From positions 1 through 64,000 of the forward strand of contig CAAGBN010000061.1 of the NCBI GenBank assembly GCA_900768075.1: 64,000 nucleotides of DNA, written 5' to 3'. The notes under the pieces were generated by a model that was not told where the DNA came from, searched no databases, and worked only from the letters and a program-made list of their open reading frames with translations. Origin of the DNA: Clostridia bacterium (GTDB taxonomy: Bacteria > Bacillota > Clostridia > Oscillospirales > Acutalibacteraceae). A program made the translations under genes and the position numbers. Of the stretch, positions 48,343-55,825 are shown piece after piece; position 1 is the first letter of the stretch; every line of letters starts with the position of its first letter.

Positions 48343-49389
48343 TTAGTCGTTAGCTGCGCTGAGGGGTTTGATATCGATTTTCCAGCCTGTAAGCTTTGCT
48401 GCAAGGCGTACATTCTGACCCTTGTTACCGATAGCAAGTGAAAGCTGGCTGTCGGGTACGATAACTCTGCAGCTCTTTGCACCGCTTTCGTCTACCATTA
48501 CTGAGAGAACTTCTGCCGGAGCAAGTGAAGCTGAGATATACTGAGCAGGATCTTCATTATAGCGTACGATATCAATCTTTTCACCGCAGAGGATGTCTAC
48601 GATGTTGCTTACTCTCTGACCTCTGGGGCCGATGCAAGCACCGACTGCATCAACATTTTCGTCGTGGCTGTTAACTGCAATCTTTGTTCTTGAGCCTGCT
48701 TCTCTTGATACTGAAATAATTTCAACTACACCGTCGAAAATTTCGGGTACTTCTGTTTCGAAAAGTCTCTTTACAAGACCGGGATGCTTTCTTGAAATGT
48801 GAGCGTAGCTTGTGCCGCTGTCTGAAACAGTTGAAGCAACATAAACCTTGATAAGCTGACCTGCTTCAAGCTTTTCGCCGGGAAGCTGTTCGCTCTTGGG
48901 AAGAATAGCTGTAGCTCTGCCGATTTCGATCTGAGCATCGCCTGTGTCGGGATAAACGATGTTGATCTTAGCAGTTACAACTTCCTGATGTCTGTTCTGG
49001 AATTCCTGGTTGGCGAGCTCTCTTTCAGCTTCTCTGATACCCTGACGGATAACGCTCTTAGCTGTCTGAGCTACGATTCTGCCGAACTTCTTGGGCTCGA
49101 GTGCAATCTCAATGAATGAGCCTACCTGTGCATTAGCATCATAAGCACGAGCCTCTTCAAGTGTCATTTCAGCTGCGGGCTCTTCAACCTCCTCAACAAC
49201 TGCGATTTTAACGTATACGTTCATAATCTTCTTTTCGGGGTCGATGTCAACAACAACGTTGTCTCTGTTGCCGTAAGTGTTCTTGGTAGCTGAAATAATA
49301 GCTGCCTGGATCTTCTCAAAGATATACTGAGAAGAGATACCTTTTTCGCTTTCGAGCATAGCAACTGCTTCAAAAAATTCTTTGTTCAT
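48343..49389 (-). CDS. nusA: transcription termination/antitermination factor NusA
   Basis: 348 residues from the ATG at 49389 (MNKEFFEA); a GTG three codons upstream (49398) is equally placed for the AAAGGA site and cannot be excluded. N-terminal RNA-polymerase-binding domain (1-125), S1 domain (about 135-200), then KH1 and KH2 with AVNSHDENVDAVGACIGPRG (about 242-261) and LAIGNKGQNVRLAAKLTGW (about 323-341). It is the short Bacillota form without the C-terminal acidic repeats. Follows rimP by 46 nt. Confidence 0.97.
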   Translation of the reverse strand: MNKEFFEAVAMLESEKGISSQYIFEKIQAAIISATKNTYGNRDNVVVDIDPEKKIMNVYVKIAVVEEVEEPAAEMTLEEARAYDANAQVGSFIEIALEPKKFGRIVAQTAKSVIRQGIREAERELANQEFQNRHQEVVTAKINIVYPDTGDAQIEIGRATAILPKSEQLPGEKLEAGQLIKVYVASTVSDSGTSYAHISRKHPGLVKRLFETEVPEIFDGVVEIISVSREAGSRTKIAVNSHDENVDAVGACIGPRGQRVSNIVDILCGEKIDIVRYNEDPAQYISASLAPAEVLSVMVDESGAKSCRVIVPDSQLSLAIGNKGQNVRLAAKLTGWKIDIKPLSAAND

Positions 49390-49435
49390 TTTTTTCACTC
49401 AATCCTTTCTTTCATTTACACTAAAAAGTTATATA

Positions 49436-49906
49436 TTACATTTCAAAATCATCAACCTTGATCCATGATGCTTCCTTCTTTGTGAATGTAAAGCCACTTT
49501 CATCATCAAGACTGATGGTTATATTGCCGTCGCTGTAGTCTGCAAGAATTCCGCTGAATTCTCTTTTGCCCTCTACGGGTCTGATCATTTTTACCTTGAT
49601 TTTTTCGCCGATGTAAGCCTCGAAATGCTCGTCTCTGACCAAGTCTCTTTCTACACCGGGTGAGCTTACCTCAAGGAAATAAGCCTGCTCAATGGGGTCT
49701 GCCTCGTCAAGAGGTTTGTTGATTGCATGGGTAAGGTCTACGCAGTCATCAATGGAAACGCCGCCGTCCTTATCGATGAAGATACGGAGATACCAGGAGC
49801 TACCCTCTTTAAGGAAGCGTACATCCCAGATAATAAGACCGAGTTCTTCTGCGAATGGTTCTACGATGTCCCAGACTGTTTTTACGGTATTACCGCCCTT
49901 TGCCAT
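49436..49906 (-). CDS. rimP: ribosome maturation factor RimP
   Basis: 156 residues from the ATG at 49906 (MAKGGNTVKTVWD), AAGGAG 8 nt upstream. VEPFAEELGLIIWDVRFLKE (about 13-32), IDKDGGVSIDDCVDLTHAIN (about 43-62) and YFLEVSSPGVERDL (about 75-88) are standard RimP. It aids 30S assembly. First gene of the operon; the longer frame to 49957 enters the leader hairpin. Confidence 0.95.
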   Translation of the reverse strand: MAKGGNTVKTVWDIVEPFAEELGLIIWDVRFLKEGSSWYLRIFIDKDGGVSIDDCVDLTHAINKPLDEADPIEQAYFLEVSSPGVERDLVRDEHFEAYIGEKIKVKMIRPVEGKREFSGILADYSDGNITISLDDESGFTFTKKEASWIKVDDFEM

Positions 49907-49945
49907 TAAAATCACTCCTTTTTTAAAATATTCAATTGTAATGTG

Positions 49946-49996
49946 CCAAGGCAACAAAAACGAGCGGACTCGCTTGAGCCCACTCGGATACCTTGG
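49946..49996 (-). promoter_or_regulatory. attenuator-like leader hairpin of the rimP operon
   Basis: On the minus strand, an outer CCAAGG/CCTTGG clamp encloses CGAGTGGGCTC-AAGC-GAGTCCGCTCG (wobble pairs allowed), followed by TTTTT before the rimP start at 49906. It is a strong intrinsic-terminator-like fold in a leader, so it may regulate the operon. I cannot assign it to a named RNA family. Confidence 0.65.
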
Positions 49997-50005
49997 ATTA
50001 TTTGT

Positions 50006-50034
50006 ATTTTATCATATTCTTCGTAAAGAATCAA
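50006..50034 (-). promoter_or_regulatory. promoter of the rimP-nusA-infB operon
   Basis: Minus strand TTGATT (50029-50034), 17 nt, TAAAAT (50006-50011). Transcript would begin just before the leader hairpin. Confidence 0.8.
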
Positions 50035-50063
50035 GGGTTTTGAAAAAAATTCACACTTTTAAA

Positions 50064-50555
50064 TCAAACAATCAGGTAATAATTTGATATATCGAGGTAA
50101 TTCCCGAACTTTATACCTACCTCTTTGATGGTACCGCTGAAAGTAAAGCCGAATTTATTGTGGAGTCTCTCGCTTGCCGCATTGCCCGAAGTGATGACAG
50201 ACACCACTGTATGTACTGTATTATCAGCCTTTGCCATAGCGATTATCTCACTCATAAGTACACTGCCGATACCCTTGCCTCTGTGGTCGGGATGGACATA
50301 TATGGACAGCTCTACAGTTGAAGCATAGGCTTCCTTTTCCCTGTAGGATGAGAGTGTGGAATAGCCCATAATAATACCCTCGTCTTCGCAGACAATAAGA
50401 GGGTGATTTTTTATATTGTGCTTTTCAAACCACTCTGTCCACTGTTCTACGGTTTTGGCATTTATGTCGAGGGTTGAAACTCCGTGAAGCACCTCGTAGT
50501 TGTATATTTCAAGGAGGGCCTCTATATCTTTTCTTTCTGCTTTTCTGATTGTCAT
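50064..50555 (-). CDS. GNAT N-acetyltransferase, phosphinothricin-acetyltransferase type
   Basis: 163 residues. MTIRKAERKDIEALLEIYNY, SIYVHPDHRGKGIGSVLMSE (about 87-106, acetyl-CoA loop HRGKGIG), ITSGNAASERLHNKFGFTFS (about 120-139) and EVGIKFGNYLDISNYY are the marks of the PAT subfamily, which acetylates phosphinothricin, methionine sulfoximine or related amino acids. Physiological substrate is unknown. It is downstream of the Na+/Ca2+ exchanger after a terminator, so independent. Confidence 0.9.
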   Translation of the reverse strand: MTIRKAERKDIEALLEIYNYEVLHGVSTLDINAKTVEQWTEWFEKHNIKNHPLIVCEDEGIIMGYSTLSSYREKEAYASTVELSIYVHPDHRGKGIGSVLMSEIIAMAKADNTVHTVVSVITSGNAASERLHNKFGFTFSGTIKEVGIKFGNYLDISNYYLIV

Positions 50556-50569
50556 AATGTTATCTCTTT

Positions 50570-50604
50570 CTTATAATAAAAAGCAGTGGTGGACACTGCT
50601 TTTC
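50570..50604 (-). terminator. terminator behind the Na+/Ca2+ exchanger gene
   Basis: Minus strand AAAAGCAGTG-TCCAC-CACTGCTTTTT followed by ATTATAAG. Confidence 0.8.
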
Positions 50605-50621
50605 ATTTGCTTCTTTATATG

Positions 50622-50680
50622 TCCTCGCCGGACAGGCATTCTTTTTCCTGTCGCGGAAAAAGAATCAAAAACGCGCTGTT
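50622..50680 (-). repeat. stop-codon-adjacent repeat B, copy 4
   Basis: On the minus strand it begins 2 nt after the exchanger stop (50683): ACAGCGCGTTTTTGATTC, then hairpin TTCTTTTTCC/GGAAAAAGAA around GCGACA, then TGCCTGTCCGGCGAGGA. One base of the stem changed on both arms compared with copies 1 and 5, so pairing is kept. Confidence 0.8.
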
Positions 50681-50682
50681 AT

Positions 50683-51696
50683 TTACGCGAGTGCAAGCAC
50701 GCCAACTTCGTTGAGTACAAGACAAGCCATGTAGCCTGCGTAAATAGCAAGAAGAGCTACACCCTGCCACTTTCTGAACTTACCAGCAATAATTGTAGGA
50801 ACAACTGCTACTGCACAAGCTGCAATACAAACAGGGAAGTCAAAGTTGAGATTCATCTGCTCTACGGGGAGAGGCTGACCGTTGATAATTGCGCAAAGAG
50901 GAAGAATAAGTGTAAGGTCGATGATGTTGGCACCAACAATGTTACCAACTGAAAGACCGCTTTCCTTCTTGCGGATAGCTGTAAGTGTTGTTACAAACTC
51001 GGGAAGTGATGTGCCGAGAGCGATAACTGTGAAGCCGATGATAGCTTCGCTGATACCCATACCTCTTGCAATTGTCTGGCCTGAACCTACAAGGAATTCA
51101 GCACCGAGAACGATACCTGCTGTACCAAGAATAAAGAAGAGAATCTTTTTTGGAACTTCCTTCTTTTCGTATGTGTCGATTTCGTCATTTGCACTTGCTT
51201 TCTTACCTTCAACAAGGTTGCTGATCATAAATACAAGGAAGATAGCCCAGAGTACATATGCTGACCAAGTGGGAAGTGAGCCTGAAAGTGAAAGCACTGT
51301 AAGACCGATAGCTGCTGCAAGAAGAAGACCGCCCTTTAATGAGAAGCTCTTTCTGTTTACAACACCTGCCATAGCCACAAGTGAAACACCCATAATAAGT
51401 GTTGTGTTAGCTGTAACTGAGCCTACTGCATTACCGATAGCAAGCTGAGCTGAGCCGTTCATAGCAGCTCTTACTGATACGAGAAGCTCGGGAAGAGTTG
51501 TTGCAAATGATACTACTGTAGCACCTACTACAAACTTGGGGATACCTGTTGCTTCTGCAAACCATGAAGCTGAATCAACAAACCAGTCACCGCCCTTGAT
51601 AATGAAGATAAGGCCTACAACAAAGATAACTGCTGAAACAGCAAGGAGCGCTCCGCCTGTCATGGAGCCGAAAAGGGTATAGCCGAAAAATTCCAT
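50683..51696 (-). CDS. CaCA-family Na+/Ca2+ exchanger (YrbG type)
   Basis: 337 residues with about ten membrane segments. Both alpha-repeats are visible: GATVVSFATTLPELLVSVRA plus IGNAVGSVTANTTLIMG (about 58-100) and GFTVIALGTSLPEFVTTLTA plus VGNIVGANIIDLTLIL (about 219-265), each with the ion-binding acidic residue in LPE. It extrudes Ca2+ in exchange for Na+ (or K+/H+) at the cytoplasmic membrane. A charged cytoplasmic loop (KKASANDEIDTYEKKEVPKK) separates the halves. Single gene with repeat B behind. Confidence 0.93.
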   Translation of the reverse strand: MEFFGYTLFGSMTGGALLAVSAVIFVVGLIFIIKGGDWFVDSASWFAEATGIPKFVVGATVVSFATTLPELLVSVRAAMNGSAQLAIGNAVGSVTANTTLIMGVSLVAMAGVVNRKSFSLKGGLLLAAAIGLTVLSLSGSLPTWSAYVLWAIFLVFMISNLVEGKKASANDEIDTYEKKEVPKKILFFILGTAGIVLGAEFLVGSGQTIARGMGISEAIIGFTVIALGTSLPEFVTTLTAIRKKESGLSVGNIVGANIIDLTLILPLCAIINGQPLPVEQMNLNFDFPVCIAACAVAVVPTIIAGKFRKWQGVALLAIYAGYMACLVLNEVGVLALA

Positions 51697-51781
51697 TTTT
51701 AGATTCCTCCGTATTAATTTTATGTTTTTTATTTTTTTGAAACCGAGATATTATATCACGAGTTTTTTGTCAAGTCAACGA

Positions 51782-52264
51782 TTATTTGTGATATTTTGTA
51801 CCAAGTGAAATCTGCATAGCTCTGTAAATCTGTTCAAGGAGCATTATTCTTGCAATCTGATGAGGGAATGTCATCTTGCTCATAGAAAGCCTGTATGCGC
51901 TGAGCTTTTTCACCTCGTCGCTAAGACCGAAAGAGCCACCGATAATAAAGACAATATTGCTGACCCCCTCAACGGTGAGAGCATCAATTTCAGTGCTGAG
52001 CTCCTCGCTTGTGCGCTGTTTACCCTCAATGCACATAGAATAGACCTTTGCACCCTTGGGAATTTTTTCGATAATCTTCTTTGCCTCGTTATTAAGAGCG
52101 TTTTCTATCTCTTTAGCCGAGGGATTATCACTGAGTTTTTCGGGATTTAGTTCAACTATATTGAGCTTGCAGCTTGCCGAAAGTCTTTTCTGATACTCTG
52201 CCGAAGCATCTCTCAGGTACTGCTCTTTAAGCTTGCCGATAGCTATAATTGTTATATTAAGCAT
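51782..52264 (-). CDS. rlmH: 23S rRNA pseudouridine-1915 N3-methyltransferase RlmH
   Basis: 160 residues. SPOUT-type knot with FIIGGSFGLSDEVK (about 105-118), MSKMTFPHQIARIMLLEQIY (about 127-146) and the C-terminal YHK tail that reaches the active site. It methylates pseudouridine 1915 in helix 69. The preceding walJ gene ends 10 nt upstream of its start. Confidence 0.97.
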   Translation of the reverse strand: MLNITIIAIGKLKEQYLRDASAEYQKRLSASCKLNIVELNPEKLSDNPSAKEIENALNNEAKKIIEKIPKGAKVYSMCIEGKQRTSEELSTEIDALTVEGVSNIVFIIGGSFGLSDEVKKLSAYRLSMSKMTFPHQIARIMLLEQIYRAMQISLGTKYHK

Positions 52265-52273
52265 AATTTCACC

Positions 52274-53068
52274 TCAGAATCTGATGATACCCATAGGGTT
52301 TTCAACCTTATTGACTTCCATAAGAAAATCCTTGCCGATTACGGCACCTGTCTTTTCACTGATAGCAGAAAGGTTTGTCTGATATGCAAGGTCAGGGAAG
52401 TTGTTATCCTGACTAAGATGACCTAAGAAAAGTCTGCTTGTGCCCTTTGCTATAAGCTCAGCCGTCATATCGGCACAGGCAATATTTGAAAGGTGACCTA
52501 CCTCAGAAAGTATACGTCTTTTCAAGGCATAGGGATAAGGTCCGTTCTGAAGCATACCGATATCGTGATTTGACTCGAGCATTACAAGCTGACAGTCAAG
52601 GATATTGCTTCTTATTTCATCGGTTATCCTGCCGATATCTGTAGTGACAGCTGCCTTTTGTCCGTCGGCAAATTCTATGCGGTAGCCACAGCTTTCCTTA
52701 CTGTCGTGAGGAGTACGGAAGGGCTTGACAAAAATATCGCCCACCTGCATACCCTCATAGGGAATAACCTCATAAGGAAACTTAGCTGTAACAACTCCGT
52801 TTTCTTCCAAGGCGGACATTGTGCCCTCTGTGGCAAAAACGGGAATCTTATATGTAGAGGCAAGTATTCTGACACCCTTGATATGGTCGCTGTGCTCGTG
52901 GGTTATAAAGATACCGCCGAGCTTTGCCGGGTCGATATCTCTGCCCAGAAGTGCCTCTTTCATTTTCTTGGCACTGACACCTGCATCTATAAGTATGCCC
53001 GTTTTCGACGAGCCGATATATGTCGAGTTGCCTGAACTCGATGAAAATAATGAGCAGAATCTTGCCAT
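52274..53068 (-). CDS. MBL-fold metallo-hydrolase, WalJ/YycJ type
   Basis: 264 residues from ATG 53068 (MARFCSLFSSSSGNSTYIGS) with AAGGAG 9 nt upstream. Motif FITHEHSDHIKGVRIL (about 51-66) holds the HxHxDH metal ligands; TTDIGRITDEI, ESNHD and LGHLSQDNN supply the others. YycJ/WalJ is a predicted exonuclease linked in Bacillus to cell division/replication coordination. It precedes rlmH, an order often found in Bacillota, though walR/walK is not in view. Confidence 0.92.
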   Translation of the reverse strand: MARFCSLFSSSSGNSTYIGSSKTGILIDAGVSAKKMKEALLGRDIDPAKLGGIFITHEHSDHIKGVRILASTYKIPVFATEGTMSALEENGVVTAKFPYEVIPYEGMQVGDIFVKPFRTPHDSKESCGYRIEFADGQKAAVTTDIGRITDEIRSNILDCQLVMLESNHDIGMLQNGPYPYALKRRILSEVGHLSNIACADMTAELIAKGTSRLFLGHLSQDNNFPDLAYQTNLSAISEKTGAVIGKDFLMEVNKVENPMGIIRF

Positions 53069-53245
53069 TGTGTGTTTCTCCTTTGATAATTCTCGCACCG
53101 AAGGTGCATATCGATTTCGCTGTTTCTGTCCTTTACCAACCGGCAGATCGGCAGTCGTTGATCGCCGGTGGTTAATTCCTTTGGTTGGCAGGGGGGCATT
53201 TTGCTTTTCTATCGCTTACTTTCAGTTTGTGCAGGAAATTGGTCT

Positions 53246-53324
53246 CGGCTCCATAAAGCACCTACGGTGCTTTTGTGAGCGCCTGTGGCACTCACAAGCC
53301 GAATTTCATTCGGCGATGGAGCCG
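53246..53324. repeat. four-way-junction palindrome, family A copy 3
   Basis: Outer stem CGGCTCCAT/ATGGAGCCG (53246-53254 with 53316-53324) encloses AAAGCACC-TAC-GGTGCTTT (53255-53273), GTGAGCGCC/GGCACTCAC (about 53275-53295, one mismatch) and GCCGAAT-TTC-ATTCGGC (53298-53314). It is the reverse-order partner of copy 2. The surrounding gap 53069-53465 also has GCACC-GAA-GGTGC near 53095 and a CCAACC..GGTTGG palindrome at about 53138-53190; no gene. Confidence 0.85.
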
Positions 53325-53403
53325 CACCGCAATTTAATCGGGCGGAATACAATCTGCCTTTACCACTAAATTATAAACGGATACAATCGGAGCGAAGCGA
53401 CCC

Positions 53404-53424
53404 TTAATTCTGCACTCTGCATTC
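53404..53424. repeat. short dispersed repeat C, copy 3 (inverted)
   Basis: TTAATTCTGCACTCTGCATT is the inverse of copies at 7248 and 8138. It lies just before the murA terminator. Confidence 0.65.
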
Positions 53425-53432
53425 AAAATAAA

Positions 53433-53456
53433 AAACCCGGTATTTGCCGAGTTTTT
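53433..53456 (-). terminator. terminator behind murA
   Basis: Minus strand AACTCGG/CCGGGTT with a short loop, followed by TTTTATTTTG. Confidence 0.75.
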
Positions 53457-53465
53457 TAATCTTTG

Positions 53466-54752
53466 TTAGCCTGCTGATTCCACATCGTTCTGCTGGAGGA
53501 TCTCCTTACGGTAAATGTCTGCGCCCATATTTCTGAGCTTTTCAACATAGTCCTCATAGCCTCTGTCGATGTAGATTATATCTTCAACCTCTGTGGTGCC
53601 TCTTGCCATAAGACCTGCAATAATCATTGCAGCGCCTGCACGAAGGTCATCTGCCTTAACAGGAGCACCTGTGAGCTCTTCAACGCCCTGGAAAACAGCT
53701 ATTGTGCCGTCAACCTGAACATTAGCACCCATTCTTATAAGCTGATCTATATACTTGAATCTGTTGTCCCATACACCCTCTGAAACAAGGCTTGTACCCT
53801 CAGCAACTGTAAGAAGCACTGCCATCTGAGGCTGCATATCTGTGGGGAAGCCGGGGTGAGGCATTGTCTTGAGGTTGATTCTCTTGAATTTACCGTCTGA
53901 CTGAACACGTACACTGTCGTCGTATTCTGTGACATTGACACCACACTCAAGAAGCTTTGCTGTGATTGACTCGAGATGCTTGGGGATAACATTCTTAACA
54001 AGAACATCACCGCCTGTTGCAGCTGCTGCAACCATATATGTGCCTGCTTCAATCTGGTCGGGAATAATAGTGTATGTGCAGCCGTGAAGGTTGCTTACAC
54101 CGTGGATTTTGATTACGTCTGTGCCTGCGCCTCTTACATCTGCACCCATTGCGTTGAGGAAGTTTGCAAGGTCAACGATGTGAGGCTCTTTAGCTGCATT
54201 TTCGATGATAGTGAGACCTCTTGCCTTAACTGCAGCGAGCATAATATTGATGGTAGCACCAACACTTACCTTGTCCATATAGATAGGACTGCCTGTAAGA
54301 TGGTCAGCGCTTGCATTGATCATAGCATTTTCAACTGTGGCAGTAGCACCTAAAAGCTCAAAGCCCTTGATATGAAGGTCAATGGGTCTTACACCGAAGT
54401 TGCATCCGCCTGGGAGTGCAACCTTTGCTCTTGAGTATCTGCCGAGAAGAGCACCGATGAGATAATATGAAGCACGAAGCTGTTTTGTCATCTCGTGAGG
54501 TACAATATATGAATTGACAGTTTTGGTGTTAATTTCGATAGTATGCTTATTGATGTATCTTATCTGAGCTCCCATCTGGCTGAGAATTCTTATCATACAA
54601 GATACGTCGCTGATATTCGGTATATTTTCAATGCGGCAGACGTCCTGAGCTAAAAGAGTTGCAGGTATAATTGCAACTGCGGCATTTTTTGCACCGCTTA
54701 TTTCAACTTCACCGGATAATCTGTTACCGCCGTGGATAACAAGCTTTTCCAA
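53466..54752 (-). CDS. murA: UDP-N-acetylglucosamine 1-carboxyvinyltransferase
   Basis: 428 residues from a TTG start at 54752 (LEKLVIHGG), which has GAGGAG 8 nt upstream; the longer frame to 54815 is not supported. SGAKNAAVAIIPATLL (about 18-33) with the conserved Lys-Asn, and LPGGCNFGVRPIDLH (about 112-126) with the catalytic Cys about 115 targeted by fosfomycin, show MurA. It makes enolpyruvyl-UDP-GlcNAc, the first step of peptidoglycan synthesis, in the cytoplasm. The position between WalJ and a LUD gene is not diagnostic. Confidence 0.97.
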   Translation of the reverse strand: MEKLVIHGGNRLSGEVEISGAKNAAVAIIPATLLAQDVCRIENIPNISDVSCMIRILSQMGAQIRYINKHTIEINTKTVNSYIVPHEMTKQLRASYYLIGALLGRYSRAKVALPGGCNFGVRPIDLHIKGFELLGATATVENAMINASADHLTGSPIYMDKVSVGATINIMLAAVKARGLTIIENAAKEPHIVDLANFLNAMGADVRGAGTDVIKIHGVSNLHGCTYTIIPDQIEAGTYMVAAAATGGDVLVKNVIPKHLESITAKLLECGVNVTEYDDSVRVQSDGKFKRINLKTMPHPGFPTDMQPQMAVLLTVAEGTSLVSEGVWDNRFKYIDQLIRMGANVQVDGTIAVFQGVEELTGAPVKADDLRAGAAMIIAGLMARGTTEVEDIIYIDRGYEDYVEKLRNMGADIYRKEILQQNDVESAG

Positions 54753-55098
54753 AATCAAATCTCCTCTTTCCGTAGTATTTGCTGTCGGAAACTTTATATT
54801 AAATTCACGCCTCATAAGGCTGGGAAAAATCTGTATAAATGCAAAAAGGCATTATTCAACTTAAGTATTATATCACCTAATTATCCAAAATAAAAGACCT
54901 TTTTGCTATTTTGTGAAAAATTTACTAATTATTCTCAATTGTGTGATATTTTTGTGTGATACGGCATATAACCGCTATATTTAGTATATCTCTGCTGTCT
55001 TTTATCACCCCTGAAAAGAATTTACAACCTCTCAGTTTCCAAAATCTGACTATAATTTTTCATTTGTTTTTCACACTTATATATTATAGTATTATGTA

Positions 55099-55127
55099 TT
55101 GTAAATTCTGTCTCATTCTGTTATAAT
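55099..55127 (+). promoter_or_regulatory. promoter of the LUD-domain gene
   Basis: TTGTAA (55099-55104), 17 nt, TATAAT (55122-55127). The rest of 54816-55168 is A+T-rich with no gene or strong hairpin seen. Confidence 0.8.
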
Positions 55128-55168
55128 AAAGGGTACTAAACGAAATCAATCCATAAGGAGATAAAAAT

Positions 55169-55807
55169 ATGAGTCACGTTAAATCAGCAAGAAAACTTCA
55201 GGCTAAAGCAATTATCAAAAACTTAGAAAAAAGAAATATGACCGCTTTCTACTGTGAAGACATAGAAGAGTGTCGTCAGAAGGTACTTGAGCTCGTACCC
55301 GCAGACAGTGTTATAAGCTGGGGCGGAAGCATGAGCATCCACGAATGCGGTGTGCCTCAGGCACTCAAAGATAGAGGAGACTGTGAGGTTCTTGACAGAA
55401 GCAGATACATCACTCCCGAGCAGCAGCAGGAATTTGCAGTCAAGACCTTCCAGAGCGATTACTATCTGATGAGCACCAATGCAATCACTCTTGACGGCGA
55501 GCTTGTAAACATCGACGGCAACGGCAACAGAGTCGCATCTCTAATCTACGGCCCCAAGCACGTTATCGTTATCACAGGTATGAATAAGGTTGTGCCCGAT
55601 GTCAAGCAGGGCTTTGACAGAGTAAGAAATGTAGCATCTCCCCCGAACACAATACGCCTTAGTAAAAATACACCCTGCTCACAGACAGGCAAATGCGGTG
55701 ACTGTATGAGCCCCGACTGCATCTGCAATCAGATAGTTGTTACACGCAGAAGCAGAGAAAAAGAAAGAATCATCGTTATTCTCGTCAACGAGAATCTCGG
55801 CTTTTAA
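55169..55807 (+). CDS. LUD domain protein (LutC/YkgG-like)
   Basis: 212 residues with AAGGAG before the ATG. SVISWGGSMSIHECGVPQAL (about 46-65) and YLMSTNAITLDGELVNIDGN followed by GNRVASLIYGPKHVI are the hallmarks of LUD (lactate utilisation) proteins, and the C-terminal CSQTGKCGDCMSPDCICN (about 170-187) is a Cys cluster found in the YkgG-like clostridial subgroup. LutC takes part in L-lactate oxidation with LutA/LutB, which are absent here, so the role as orphan is open. It is followed 18 nt later by the large secreted protein gene. Confidence 0.85.
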   Translation: MSHVKSARKLQAKAIIKNLEKRNMTAFYCEDIEECRQKVLELVPADSVISWGGSMSIHECGVPQALKDRGDCEVLDRSRYITPEQQQEFAVKTFQSDYYLMSTNAITLDGELVNIDGNGNRVASLIYGPKHVIVITGMNKVVPDVKQGFDRVRNVASPPNTIRLSKNTPCSQTGKCGDCMSPDCICNQIVVTRRSREKERIIVILVNENLGF

Positions 55808-55825
55808 TAAAAAGGAGGAAATTTT

